Of a stretch of 36,980 nt of DNA, positions 8,410 to 15,927 are shown piece after piece. The stretch comes from Saccharothrix coeruleofusca (GTDB lineage Bacteria > Actinomycetota > Actinomycetes > Mycobacteriales > Pseudonocardiaceae), in contig NZ_BMRG01000002.1 in assembly GCF_014648515.1 (NCBI RefSeq), forward strand, positions 55,101 through 92,080. Reading direction: 5' to 3'. Every line of letters begins with the position of its first letter. The stretch's first letter is position 1. The translations under genes and the position numbers were made by a program. The notes below the pieces were generated by a model. It saw only the letters and a program-made list of their open reading frames with translations, searched no databases and was not told the origin of the DNA.

Positions 8410-9186
8410 TCAGCAGTCCGGCGCGACCTGGCCGTCCGAGCCCGTGTAGACGTAGGCGTCGGAGATGTAGCCGGGACCGATCTTGTCCCACAGCACGGTC
8501 GTGCCGTACTTGCCGGTGATGCTCTCGCCCTCGGCCTGGCAGCTGATCGTCACGGTCTCCCCGTCGGCCACCGCGCCCACGGCCGCGTACTGGGTGCCCG
8601 GACCCGAGCGTATGGTCACCCCGGTGCCGCTGTCGGTGCCCACCGTGCCGGTGAAGCCGGTGCCGGAGCAGGAGTTGCGGCTGGTGTAGCTGCGGGTGCC
8701 CCAGTAGTAGGCCGTCGTGCCGTTGAACTTCACCTTCTGGTCGGCGCCGTCGAGCAGCTGCTCGTAGTGCAGGTGCGCCCCGGTGGAGCCACCCGTGTTG
8801 CCGACGTCGCCGATGCGCTGGCCCAGCGCGACGGCTTGGCCGACCGACACCCGCTGCGCCGACAGGTGGGCGTACCTGGTCTTCCAGCCCCCGCCGTGGT
8901 CGATCTCGATCCACCGGCCGTAGCTGGTGGAGCCCTCGTTGGCCACCCGCGACACGGTGCCCGCCGCGGAGGCCACGACGGGGTCGCCCTCGTCGTTCGC
9001 GCGGTTGAAGTCCACCGAGTTGGCGGGCCGGTGGTTGGTGCGGGTCTGCCCCTCCCACACCTGGTTGCACGGGAAGGGGACCTGGAAGTTGGGGGCCGCC
9101 ACGGCCTCGCCCTGCGCGACGGCGAGTCCGAGCAGCGGCGTGACCAGGGCGGAGACGAGCAGTGCGGCGCTCCTGGGTCGGGACAT
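8410..9186 (-). CDS. Secreted M23 family metallopeptidase with C-terminal SH3-like domain
   Basis: A 258-aa exported protein. It has an N-terminal signal peptide (MSRPRSAALLVSALVTPLLG, cleavage likely after AVAA near residue 31). The M23 domain follows with Zn-ligand candidates in TNHRPANSVDF (His and Asp) and the conserved HLHYEQ (HxH) motif near residue 140; GNTGGSTGAHLHYE is a typical M23 signature. From about residue 185 an SH3b-like module (GVTIRSGPGTQYAAVGAVADGE) with two Cys should bind the wall. Such enzymes cleave peptidoglycan cross-links or other proteins. The ATG at 9186 has a perfect AGGAGGTGG Shine-Dalgarno. A hairpin lies right upstream of it. The spacing between the first His and Asp differs from LytM, so the subfamily is uncertain. 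Confidence 0.88.
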   Translation of the reverse strand: MSRPRSAALLVSALVTPLLGLAVAQGEAVAAPNFQVPFPCNQVWEGQTRTNHRPANSVDFNRANDEGDPVVASAAGTVSRVANEGSTSYGRWIEIDHGGGWKTRYAHLSAQRVSVGQAVALGQRIGDVGNTGGSTGAHLHYEQLLDGADQKVKFNGTTAYYWGTRSYTSRNSCSGTGFTGTVGTDSGTGVTIRSGPGTQYAAVGAVADGETVTISCQAEGESITGKYGTTVLWDKIGPGYISDAYVYTGSDGQVAPDC

Positions 9187-9199
9187 GTGCCACCTCCTT

Positions 9200-9231
9200 G
9201 GCTGGGTGCGGTGATCCGACCACACCCAGCC
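9200..9231 (-). promoter_or_regulatory. Hairpin directly upstream of the M23 ribosome binding site
   Basis: GGCTGGGTG and CACCCAGCC form a perfect 9-bp stem around a 14-nt interior that itself can pair GGT with ACC. It ends only a few bases before the AGGAGG of the M23 gene, so it could act at the RNA level on translation or be a DNA operator. It does not match the c-di-AMP (ydaO) riboswitch that controls many actinobacterial wall hydrolases. Confidence 0.4.
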
Positions 9232-9277
9232 AGCGAAGTGGAATAGTCACCAACTCCAGTACTTCGTGAATTACTAC

Positions 9278-11134
9278 CTAACCGATCGATTCCCGTAGTG
9301 AAGCGGCGCCACCGACTACGGGCAGCTCCACCGCGGTCCCGGTGAGGTCGATGGACAGCCCGGCACCCGGCTTCGGCCGCAGCGTGTAGTCGTAGTCGCT
9401 GGAGATCAGCACGAACTCCAGGCTGTGCCCGGCGGCCACGACGTAGTCCTGCGGCTCCAGCTCCACCTCGACCCGGTACCGCTCACCCGGCCGGATCGGC
9501 TTCGTGCGCGACGGGCTGACCCGGTTCTGCGGGTCGGTCCAGCCGCGCGTGATCACGTGGCTGCTCCCGTCCGGCGCGCGGTCGACCAGCAGCGCGGTCA
9601 CGTTCGCCGCGGGCCGGTCGAACGAGATCGCCAGGTCGACCCGCGCGGTGCCGGACAGGCGCAGCGGGGTCGTGGCCGCGCGGGTGGCGTAGGACAGGCG
9701 GTTGCCGGAGCTGGGCAGGTCGGCCAGGGCTTCGGCGGTCTTCGACGAGTCGTCGCGCAGCGACTCCACCACCGGGCGCCCCGGCAGCTGCGACGTGCGC
9801 AGCGCGCCCTTGGCCGAACCGCCCGCCCACGGGAACAGCTCGGCCTTGGCGGTGCCCGGCGCGGGCCAGTCGGCCTCGTCGACCCACGAGCCGTCCTCGC
9901 GCTGGACGGTCGACTTCGGCTCGCGCTCGATGCCGTTGTCCACGCCGTACAGGTAGTGGCTGAACCAGCGGTTGAGGGTGCGCCGCCACTCCGGCGAGCG
10001 CAGCGTGTCCGGGTCGGTGTGGCCCGCCCGGTGCAGCCAGATCTTGTGCTCGACCCCGTTGCGCCGCAGCGCCTCGTACCACTGCGCCACGTGCTTGACC
10101 TTGACGTTCCAGTCGCTCAGGCCGTGGACGGCCAGCACCGAGGCGCGCACCTTGTGCGCGTCGTCGACGTAGTTGCGCTCGTCCCAGAACGGGCTGTAGT
10201 CGCCGGTGACCCGGTCCTGCTTGGCCGCGACCTCGGCGATGACCGGCTTGCAGATCTCCCGGTCCTCGCGCGTGTAGACGTACTCGGCGAGCACGTCGAG
10301 GTCCTCGCCCTGGAACGTGCCGGGCGCGACGACCGCGCCGTCCGCGCGGTAGTAGTCGTACCAGCTGGAGATCGCCGCGATGGGCACGATGGTCTCCAGG
10401 CCCCGCACGCCGGTCGAGGCCACGGCGTTGGGCAGGGTGCCGTTGTAGGACACGCCCATCATGCCGACCTTGCCGGTGCTCCAGGACGCCTTGACCGGGC
10501 TGCCCGCCGCGTCGCGGGCGGGCGCGCGGCCGTTGAGCCAGTCGATCACGGACTTGGAGCCGATGGTCTCGTTGCGTCCGCCCGAGGTGGGGCAGCCGGT
10601 GGACTTGCCGGTGCCCAGCGACTCGGCGTAGACCACGGCGAAGCCGCGCTCGATGAAGTACGCCTCGTAGCGGCCCGACGTGATCGGCCCCGCGTTGGGC
10701 CCGGCGGCCGAGCCCACGGCGGCGGCGATGCGCTCGTCGGCCTGCGCCTTGAGCACGGAGCCGTCGCGCCGGTCGTGCCCGCCGCGCTTGTTCGGCACGT
10801 ACAGCTCCACGTCGACGTTGTGGTTGGCCACGTCGTTGCCGCCGGAGAAGTACGGGCTGTTGAAGAACACGACCGGGACCTTCAGGCCGCGGTCGGTCGC
10901 CTTCTGCCGGACCACCTCGGTGTAGACCTCGTCGTCGCGGCCGTCGCGGTCGCTGTCGACCGGCGCGCGCACCCACAGGCTCTCGCGCACCACGTCGGTC
11001 GCGCTGAAGACGGGCTGCGCCTCGCCGTCGGTGAACAGCGGGCCATCGGCCGCGGCTGAGGCCACGGCCGGGACGGCCCCCAACGGCAGTGTCACCAGAG
11101 CCGCCAGCGTCGCGGCTCTCCGAGCACCCTTCAC
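9278..11134 (-). CDS. Secreted Xaa-Pro dipeptidyl-peptidase (S15 family)
   Basis: A 618-aa exported serine peptidase. The signal peptide covers about residues 1-30 (VKGARRAATLAALVTLPLG, cleavage near ASA-AAD). The S15 alpha/beta-hydrolase fold carries GVSYNGT with Ser229, Asp341 in HGLSDWN and His372 in HRAGHTDP. The C-terminal part after about 460 is the jelly-roll-like PepX_C domain (LSGTARVDLAISFDRPAANVTALLVD). It would release X-Pro dipeptides from peptides outside the cell. I preferred GTG 11134 to TTG 11146 because GGGGG lies at good spacing before it and charged residues then precede the hydrophobic core. It reads toward the M23 gene on the same strand, so both may belong to a secreted-hydrolase group. 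Confidence 0.93.
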   Translation of the reverse strand: MKGARRAATLAALVTLPLGAVPAVASAAADGPLFTDGEAQPVFSATDVVRESLWVRAPVDSDRDGRDDEVYTEVVRQKATDRGLKVPVVFFNSPYFSGGNDVANHNVDVELYVPNKRGGHDRRDGSVLKAQADERIAAAVGSAAGPNAGPITSGRYEAYFIERGFAVVYAESLGTGKSTGCPTSGGRNETIGSKSVIDWLNGRAPARDAAGSPVKASWSTGKVGMMGVSYNGTLPNAVASTGVRGLETIVPIAAISSWYDYYRADGAVVAPGTFQGEDLDVLAEYVYTREDREICKPVIAEVAAKQDRVTGDYSPFWDERNYVDDAHKVRASVLAVHGLSDWNVKVKHVAQWYEALRRNGVEHKIWLHRAGHTDPDTLRSPEWRRTLNRWFSHYLYGVDNGIEREPKSTVQREDGSWVDEADWPAPGTAKAELFPWAGGSAKGALRTSQLPGRPVVESLRDDSSKTAEALADLPSSGNRLSYATRAATTPLRLSGTARVDLAISFDRPAANVTALLVDRAPDGSSHVITRGWTDPQNRVSPSRTKPIRPGERYRVEVELEPQDYVVAAGHSLEFVLISSDYDYTLRPKPGAGLSIDLTGTAVELPVVGGAASLRESIG

Positions 11135-11245
11135 AGGAACCCCCAAGATGCGTGGGACAGGTCTGCTGACCCTCTCCGCCCGTCACGGGCCTGTCAAGGA
11201 CGACCCAAGTCCACAGTGGACCGATGGGAACCCGACGACCGGCGC

Positions 11246-11274
11246 TTGACCAGGGCGCACCGGGTGTGCAGACT
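11246..11274 (+). promoter_or_regulatory. Promoter of the adenosine-deaminase-like gene
   Basis: TTGACC (11246-11251), a 17-bp spacer and CAGACT (11269-11274) form a good sigma-70-type promoter. Transcription would start near 11281, four bases before the ATG, giving an almost leaderless mRNA. This fits the lack of a Shine-Dalgarno. Confidence 0.6.
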
Positions 11275-11284
11275 TCCCGCCGCC

Positions 11285-12292
11285 ATGCGTTCCTTCATCG
11301 CCGAGCTGCCCAAGGTCGAGCTGCACGTGCACCTCGTCGGGTCGGCCTCCCCCGCCACCGTCCTCGCCCTCGCCCGCAGGCACCCCGACGGGGGCGTGCC
11401 CACCGACGAGGCCGAGCTGCTGGAGTTCTACGAGTTCACCGGCTTCGACCACTTCATCGACGTCTACGCCAAGGTCAGCGACCTGGTGACCACCGGTGAC
11501 GACGTGGCCGCGCTGGTGCTGGGCCTGGCCGAGGACCTGGCCCGCAACGCCGTGCGGTACGCCGAGGTGACGGTGACCGCGACCAGCCACCTGCGGGCGG
11601 GTATCGCGCCGGACGAGCTGGACGAGGCGCTGGAGCGCAGCCGCGCCCGCGCCCGCGTCGAACACGGCGTGGAGCTGGCCTGGGTGTTCGACGTGCCCGG
11701 CGTGTGGGACCGCGACGCCGGGATGACCAGCGCCATCTACGCCACCCGGCACCGGCCCGCGGGCACGGTCGGGTTCGGCCTGGGCGGGCTGGAGTCCGAC
11801 GCGCCGCGCGCGGCGTTCCGGCGGGCGTTCGCGCTGGCCCGCGAGGCGGGGCTGCACTGCGTGCCGCACGCCGGGGAGACCACCGGGCCGGAGGAGATCT
11901 GGGCCGCCCTGACCGAACTGGGCGCGGAGCGCGTCGGGCACGGCACCAGCGCGGTGCGCGACCCGGCGCTGCTGCGCCACCTGGCCGAGCGGGGCATCGC
12001 GCTGGAGGTGTGCCCGACCTCGAACGTGCGCACCGGGGCGGTCCGGTCCCTGGCCGAGCACCCGCTGCCCCGGCTGCTGGAGGCCGGGGTGCCGGTGACG
12101 CTGGCCACCGACGACCCCGGCATGTTCCACACCGACCTCAACGGCGAGTACCTGCTGTGCCACGAGCAGTTCGGCCTCGGCCGCGCGGAGCTGGCCGACC
12201 TGGCCCGTGCCGGGGTGCGCGCCAGTTTCGCCCCCGACGAGCTCAAGGCCAAGATCCTCGCCGAGATCGACGCGGTGGCCGAAGGGACCTGA
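11285..12292 (+). CDS. Adenosine deaminase family protein (possibly 6-aminodeoxyfutalosine-deaminase-like)
   Basis: A 335-aa zinc amidohydrolase with all residues of the adenosine deaminase family: His14 and His16 in ELHVHL, His195 and Glu198 in HAGETT, His219 in GHGTS and Asp276/Asp277 in ATDDPGMF. It would deaminate an adenine ring to hypoxanthine. The forms GSASP after the metal motif, FGLGGLE and PHAGETTGP resemble, from memory, the Streptomyces subgroup acting on 6-aminodeoxyfutalosine in the futalosine menaquinone route, so the substrate is open. ATG 11285 follows from the promoter and family alignment; upstream in-frame codons are not conserved. It diverges from the S15 gene. The GH4 gene follows after 42 bp. 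Confidence 0.9.
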   Translation: MRSFIAELPKVELHVHLVGSASPATVLALARRHPDGGVPTDEAELLEFYEFTGFDHFIDVYAKVSDLVTTGDDVAALVLGLAEDLARNAVRYAEVTVTATSHLRAGIAPDELDEALERSRARARVEHGVELAWVFDVPGVWDRDAGMTSAIYATRHRPAGTVGFGLGGLESDAPRAAFRRAFALAREAGLHCVPHAGETTGPEEIWAALTELGAERVGHGTSAVRDPALLRHLAERGIALEVCPTSNVRTGAVRSLAEHPLPRLLEAGVPVTLATDDPGMFHTDLNGEYLLCHEQFGLGRAELADLARAGVRASFAPDELKAKILAEIDAVAEGT

Positions 12293-12334
12293 CTCAGCGC
12301 GACCGGACGGGGTGGCCGGTGCAGGATGGGGCGC

Positions 12335-13564
12335 ATGAGGCTGGTGATCCTGGGCGGGGGCGGGTTCCGCGTCCCGCTGGTGCACAAAGCGCTGGTCGGC
12401 GACGGGCGCGTGGACGAGCTGGTGTTGCACGACGTCGACGGGCACCGGCTCGCCGCCATCCGCGCGGTGCTGCGCGGCGGCCCGCGCGTCACCGCCACCA
12501 CGGACCTGGAGGAGGCGCTGCGCGGCGCGGACTTCGTGTTCTCCGCGATCCGCGTCGGCGGGCTGGCCGGGCGCGCGGTGGACGAGGAGGTCGCGCACGC
12601 GCACGGCGTGCTGGGCCAGGAGACCGTGGGCGCGGGCGGCATCGCCTACGGGCTGCGGACCGTCCCGGTCGCGCGGCGCATCGCCCGGCGGGTCGCCGAG
12701 ATCGCGCCGCAGGCGTGGGTCATCAACTTCACCAACCCGGCGGGCCTGGTCACCGAGGCCATGGCCGAGCACCTGGGCGAGCGGGTCATCGGCATCTGCG
12801 ACTCGCCGGTGGGCCTGTGCCGCCGGGTCGCGCACGCGCTCGGCGCGTCGGGGGCGGAGTTCGACTACGCGGGCCTGAACCACCTGGGCTGGCTGCAGGC
12901 GGTGCGCGTCGACGGGGTGGACCTGCTGCCGCGCCTGCTGGCCGACCCGGAGAAGCTGGGGTTCGAGGAGGGCAGGCTGTTCGGCGCCGAGTGGTTGCGG
13001 GCGTTGGGGATGATCCCCAACGAGTACCTGCACTACTACTACGCCACCAGGGAGGCGATGGGCGGCGACCGCGGCGCTTTCCTGCTGCGCCAGCAGGAGG
13101 CGTTCTACAACGGCTCGGTCGACTGGGAGACCACCCGCCTGGAGCGGGAGGCCACCTACATGGCGCACGACCGGGAGGGCGAGCGCGATTCGCTGGAGGG
13201 CGGCGGTTACGAGCACGTCGCCCTGGCGCTGATGCACGCCATCGCCGACGACGAGCGGACGACGCTGATCCTCAACGTGCGCAACGGCGCCACGCTGCCC
13301 CACCTGGACGGCGACGCGGTGGTCGAGGTGCCGTGCGAGGTGGACGCGCGCGGCCCCCGGCCGCTGCCGGTGAGCCCGCTGCCCGACCACGCCGCCGGTC
13401 TGGTCACCTCGGTCAAGGCGGTCGACCGGCTGGTGCTGGAGGGCAGCCGGACCGCCGCGCTGAAGGCGTTCGCGCTGCACCCGCTGGTGGACTCGGTGTC
13501 GGTCGCGCGGAGCCTGCTCGAGGCCTACCTCTCCCGGCACCCCGAGCTGGCCTACTTGAGCTGA
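12335..13564 (+). CDS. GH4 family 6-phospho-beta-glucosidase-like enzyme
   Basis: A 409-aa NAD- and metal-dependent glycosidase. The Rossmann loop is LGGGGFRVP (6-14). Other GH4 hallmarks are GQETVGAGG, NFTNPAG (131-137) and the metal ligands Cys155 in CDSP and His183 in NHLGW; Tyr residues in NEYLHYYYATREA are where the general base lies. Family members cleave 6-phospho-beta-glucosides by an oxidation-elimination mechanism. No PTS component is nearby, so the phosphosugar source is unclear and the substrate is inferred. I chose ATG 12335 because AGGA lies at good distance before it; ATG 12326 would add three residues. It is convergent with nfi, with only three bases between the stops. Confidence 0.92.
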   Translation: MRLVILGGGGFRVPLVHKALVGDGRVDELVLHDVDGHRLAAIRAVLRGGPRVTATTDLEEALRGADFVFSAIRVGGLAGRAVDEEVAHAHGVLGQETVGAGGIAYGLRTVPVARRIARRVAEIAPQAWVINFTNPAGLVTEAMAEHLGERVIGICDSPVGLCRRVAHALGASGAEFDYAGLNHLGWLQAVRVDGVDLLPRLLADPEKLGFEEGRLFGAEWLRALGMIPNEYLHYYYATREAMGGDRGAFLLRQQEAFYNGSVDWETTRLEREATYMAHDREGERDSLEGGGYEHVALALMHAIADDERTTLILNVRNGATLPHLDGDAVVEVPCEVDARGPRPLPVSPLPDHAAGLVTSVKAVDRLVLEGSRTAALKAFALHPLVDSVSVARSLLEAYLSRHPELAYLS

Positions 13565-13581
13565 CGCCTACTCGAGCTGAC
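13550..13581. repeat. 16-bp tandem duplication across two convergent stop codons
   Basis: GCCTACTTGAGCTGAC (13550-13565) is followed at once by GCCTACTCGAGCTGAC (13566-13581), 15 of 16 identical. The first copy ends the GH4 gene and the second ends nfi. It looks like a recent duplication at the junction of convergent genes. Confidence 0.6.
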
Positions 13582-14203
13582 GCCGCCCCAGCGCGTCGGC
13601 GCGCCTGGTCGTCTCCGGCAGCCGGAAGTCCGCGCACAGCCGCAGCACCTCGGCGCACGCCCGGTCGAGGTCGACGAGGTGGCCGACGGAGACGAACACC
13701 GGCTTGACGCCCGCGCGGGTGCGCAGCGCCCGGCCGACCACCTCGCCGCCGTCCACCAGGTCGGTGCTCGCGCCGCGCTCCGGGCCGGGCGGGTCGAACC
13801 GGCCCATCGGCGTCTTGGCCACCCCGACGCTGGGCAGGCCGGTCACCACGCCGAGGTGGCAGGCCAGGCCGAAGCGGCGCGGGTGCGCCAGGCCCTGGCC
13901 GTCGCACACCAGCAGGTCCGGCGTGACGTCCAGCCGCTCCAGCGCCCGCAGCAGCGGCGGCAGCTCGCGGAACGCGAACAGCCCCGGCAGGTAGGGGAAC
14001 TCGGCCCGGCCGAGCACCACCGCGGTGTCCACCGTCTCCAGCGTCGTCGCGTCCAGCACCACCACGGCCGCGGCCAGCCGGTCGTCGGCCGCGTAGCCCA
14101 CGTCCAGCCCGGCGGCGTAGCGCACGTCCAGGTCGGGGTCGGCGACCGGGCGGACCAGCGGGCGCAGCCGCTCCTGCTCGGCGACGGCCTCCTCCGGCGT
14201 CAC
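13568..14203 (-). CDS. nfi: Endonuclease V (deoxyinosine 3' endonuclease)
   Basis: A 211-aa repair enzyme that nicks DNA one base 3' of deoxyinosine; some homologues act on inosine RNA. Key residues match the family: Asp34 in GLDVGY, the strand-separating wedge PYLPG (70-74), Glu80 in FRE and Asp101 in CDGQGLAHPRRFGLACHLGV, with Lys130 in GVAKTPMG. It lacks the additional C-terminal extension of some homologues and has the usual bacterial length. The GTG start at 14203 overlaps the TGA of the DUF3500 gene (GTGA), so the two are translationally coupled. This pairing with DUF3500 is unusual and may link the unknown protein to nucleic acid upkeep, or simply reflect genome compaction. Confidence 0.93.
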   Translation of the reverse strand: MTPEEAVAEQERLRPLVRPVADPDLDVRYAAGLDVGYAADDRLAAAVVVLDATTLETVDTAVVLGRAEFPYLPGLFAFRELPPLLRALERLDVTPDLLVCDGQGLAHPRRFGLACHLGVVTGLPSVGVAKTPMGRFDPPGPERGASTDLVDGGEVVGRALRTRAGVKPVFVSVGHLVDLDRACAEVLRLCADFRLPETTRRADALGRRQLE

Positions 14204-15138
14204 CCGTGCTCCACCGAGGCGCGGTGGGCGGCCAGCAGGTCCTCGCCGAAGTCGCCGGACCGCCTGCGCCACACGGTGTGCGCGTGGTTGGCGCCGTTGG
14301 CCGTGTTGTCGTACTCGATCAGCAGCTCGGGGCCCTGGACTCGGTAGTAGTGGCCCTCGCCGCGCTCGGTCGAGCCCTCCCAGGAGAAGTGCAGCCGGTC
14401 CTGGTCCAGCGCCGCGAACTCCTCGTCGGCCAGGTCGCCGCGCAGCCGGTCGCAGTAGTAGCGCACCAGCGCGAGCAGCGCCTCCCGCGCGCCGCGATCG
14501 AGCTGCGCTGATGTGACGCCTCGCGGCTCGACGTCCCGCACGCGCGGCGCGTTGCGGGTGTAGAGGTCCGACGGGGGCGTGTCGGCGACGATCGCGTGGC
14601 GGCGGCCCGCCCGCCCCATCCGCTCCAGCAGCTCCCTGGCCAGCTCCTCCTCCAGCCGCAGCGGGTGGAGCACGGTCCGGCCGAGGTAGGCGGTGCGGGC
14701 CGGGTTCGCGCCCAGGAACAGCGGGGTGGCCGACACGCGCCCGTCGGCCACCACCACGCTCACCGACAGGTGGTGGCCCTCGACCCGCCAGCCCCACGGC
14801 GCGTCGTCGCCGGGCTCGCCGAACAGCACCGCCCAGTAGTCGCCCTGGTGCCTGTCGCGCCTGCCGCCCTCCCGGTCGTCGAGCACGTCCTCCAGCGCCA
14901 TCACCGCCGCGGCCTGCGCGTAGGCGTGCGGGCTGAGCACGCTGGACAGCAGCCGGTGCGCGGCCTTGCGCTGGTCGCGGCGCAGCCCGCCGAGCGGCAC
15001 GCCGGGGCGCTGCCCCGGCGTGTACGCCCAGCGCCTGCGCAGGTCGCCGTCCACCGCGCGCACCGCGGTCTCACGCTGCCCCTCGTCGAGCAGGGCGAGG
15101 AAACCGCGCGCGGCCTCGGTGATCTCGTGCGGCACCAC
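14200..15138 (-). CDS. DUF3500 domain-containing protein
   Basis: A 312-aa protein of the DUF3500 family, known across bacteria but without assigned function. The core contains the family signature W-x-VEGHHLSVSVVV near 120-135, FLGANPA and a C-terminal HFSWEGSTERGEGHYYRVQGPELLIEYDN stretch rich in aromatic and acidic residues; many His/Asp/Glu suggest a metal site, but that is inference. No signal peptide or membrane segment is visible, although some relatives are exported. There are two adjacent GTG codons (15138 and 15135). A TATAGG/TAGGTT box ends 3-6 bases before them and there is no Shine-Dalgarno, so the mRNA is probably leaderless and GTG 15135 may be the true start. It is coupled to nfi. 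Confidence 0.85.
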   Translation of the reverse strand: MVPHEITEAARGFLALLDEGQRETAVRAVDGDLRRRWAYTPGQRPGVPLGGLRRDQRKAAHRLLSSVLSPHAYAQAAAVMALEDVLDDREGGRRDRHQGDYWAVLFGEPGDDAPWGWRVEGHHLSVSVVVADGRVSATPLFLGANPARTAYLGRTVLHPLRLEEELARELLERMGRAGRRHAIVADTPPSDLYTRNAPRVRDVEPRGVTSAQLDRGAREALLALVRYYCDRLRGDLADEEFAALDQDRLHFSWEGSTERGEGHYYRVQGPELLIEYDNTANGANHAHTVWRRRSGDFGEDLLAAHRASVEHG

Positions 15139-15141
15139 TTG

Positions 15142-15149
15142 AACCTATA
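15142..15149 (-). promoter_or_regulatory. -10 region of a leaderless DUF3500-nfi promoter
   Basis: On the minus strand TATAGGTT lies 3-11 bases before the tandem GTG start codons. With TAGGTT as the hexamer, six bases separate it from GTG 15135, the same geometry as at acuC. No clear -35 is seen. Confidence 0.45.
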
Positions 15150-15185
15150 CGCCCGCGGTCCGCGCCGTAGCGGGTCGGGACGAGT

Positions 15186-15842
15186 TCACGGCCACGGCTT
15201 CAGCTCCGGCTTCGGGCCGCTGATCGGTCCCGCGTACTCCCGACCCGCGAGCCACGCGGTGAGGTCGGTCAGCGCGCCGCTCAGCTCCACGTGCTCACCC
15301 TCGCCGAAGGTCCACTCGCGATCGTGGTCGGTCGCCGCGAGCGTGAGCCGCACCCCGTCGGGCACGCGCGCGGCGAGGAAGTCCAGGGCGTGCTCGCAGA
15401 ACTCCGGTGACCACGCGAACGGACCGAGGTCGAGGTCCCTGGCGTGGATCTCGACCTCGCGCCACAGCGCGAGAGCGGTGTCGCGCAGGGTTCCCGAGCG
15501 GTAGGTGACCGGACTGTCCCAGTCGGACACACCGGCCCACGCGGCGGTCAGCCGTGCCACGGCGGCGGCGATCGCGGCGCGGTGCTCGTCGGCCGTGCGC
15601 CCCGCGTTGGCCTCGATGTCGGCGTTGCGACCGGGGCGACCCCCGTCGTAGACCTCGATCAGCTCGCCCTCGTGCTCGGCTTGGCGGGCCATCGCGTCGG
15701 TGGCGCCCGCGAGGTGGGCCAGCACGTGCCCCCTGCTCCAGCCGGGCAGCGCGGACGGCCGCGCGACCTGCGCGTCGGTCACCGGCTCGATCAGCGCGGC
15801 CAGCCTGCGGTGGGCGTCCAGCACCCGCTCCGCGATCGTCAC
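15186..15842 (-). CDS. Maleylpyruvate isomerase family mycothiol-dependent enzyme (DinB-like fold)
   Basis: A 218-aa protein of the mycothiol-dependent maleylpyruvate isomerase / DinB superfamily. The N-terminal four-helix bundle shows the family pattern PSALPGWSRGHVLAHLAGATDAM (residues about 28-50, His in the metal position), and WREVEIHARDLDLG near 127-140 supplies the further His and acidic ligand region. A C-terminal sterol-carrier-like domain with FGEGEHVELSGALTDLTAWLAG completes the typical layout. Its thiol cofactor is inferred from the family; the substrate is unknown. The GTG at 15842 has AGGGGGAG at ideal spacing. It diverges from the CGNR regulator across 85 bp that holds a dyad. 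Confidence 0.88.
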   Translation of the reverse strand: MTIAERVLDAHRRLAALIEPVTDAQVARPSALPGWSRGHVLAHLAGATDAMARQAEHEGELIEVYDGGRPGRNADIEANAGRTADEHRAAIAAAVARLTAAWAGVSDWDSPVTYRSGTLRDTALALWREVEIHARDLDLGPFAWSPEFCEHALDFLAARVPDGVRLTLAATDHDREWTFGEGEHVELSGALTDLTAWLAGREYAGPISGPKPELKPWP

Positions 15843-15871
15843 AGCTCCCCCTAATGACTTTGCTCATTCAA

Positions 15872-15895
15872 CCCGTTAGGCAGCAACTTAACGGG
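15872..15895. promoter_or_regulatory. Candidate operator dyad between the MPI-like and CGNR genes
   Basis: CCCGTTA and TAACGGG are perfect 7-bp arms with a 10-nt spacer. They lie in the divergent intergenic region just upstream of the CGNR -10 box. A second, smaller dyad, AATGA-N6-TCATT, is at 15853-15868. Both are candidate sites for autoregulation by the CGNR protein. Confidence 0.4.
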
Positions 15896-15914
15896 GAGAT
15901 CGCAGGAAGTCCAT

Positions 15915-15920
15915 TACAGT
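15915..15920 (+). promoter_or_regulatory. -10 box of a leaderless CGNR promoter
   Basis: TACAGT is followed by exactly seven bases and then GTG 15928. This favours GTG 15928 over GTG 15919, which overlaps the hexamer itself. Confidence 0.5.
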
Positions 15921-15927
15921 GGCGGAG

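Noticed and set aside
9187-9277. c-di-AMP (ydaO) riboswitch before the M23 peptidase
   Set aside because: Expected because such switches control actinobacterial wall hydrolases, but the leader is too short and lacks the conserved core.
12326-12334. ATG 12326 as GH4 start
   Set aside because: It lies within the ribosome-binding stretch of ATG 12335 and would add only MGR before the conserved first strand.
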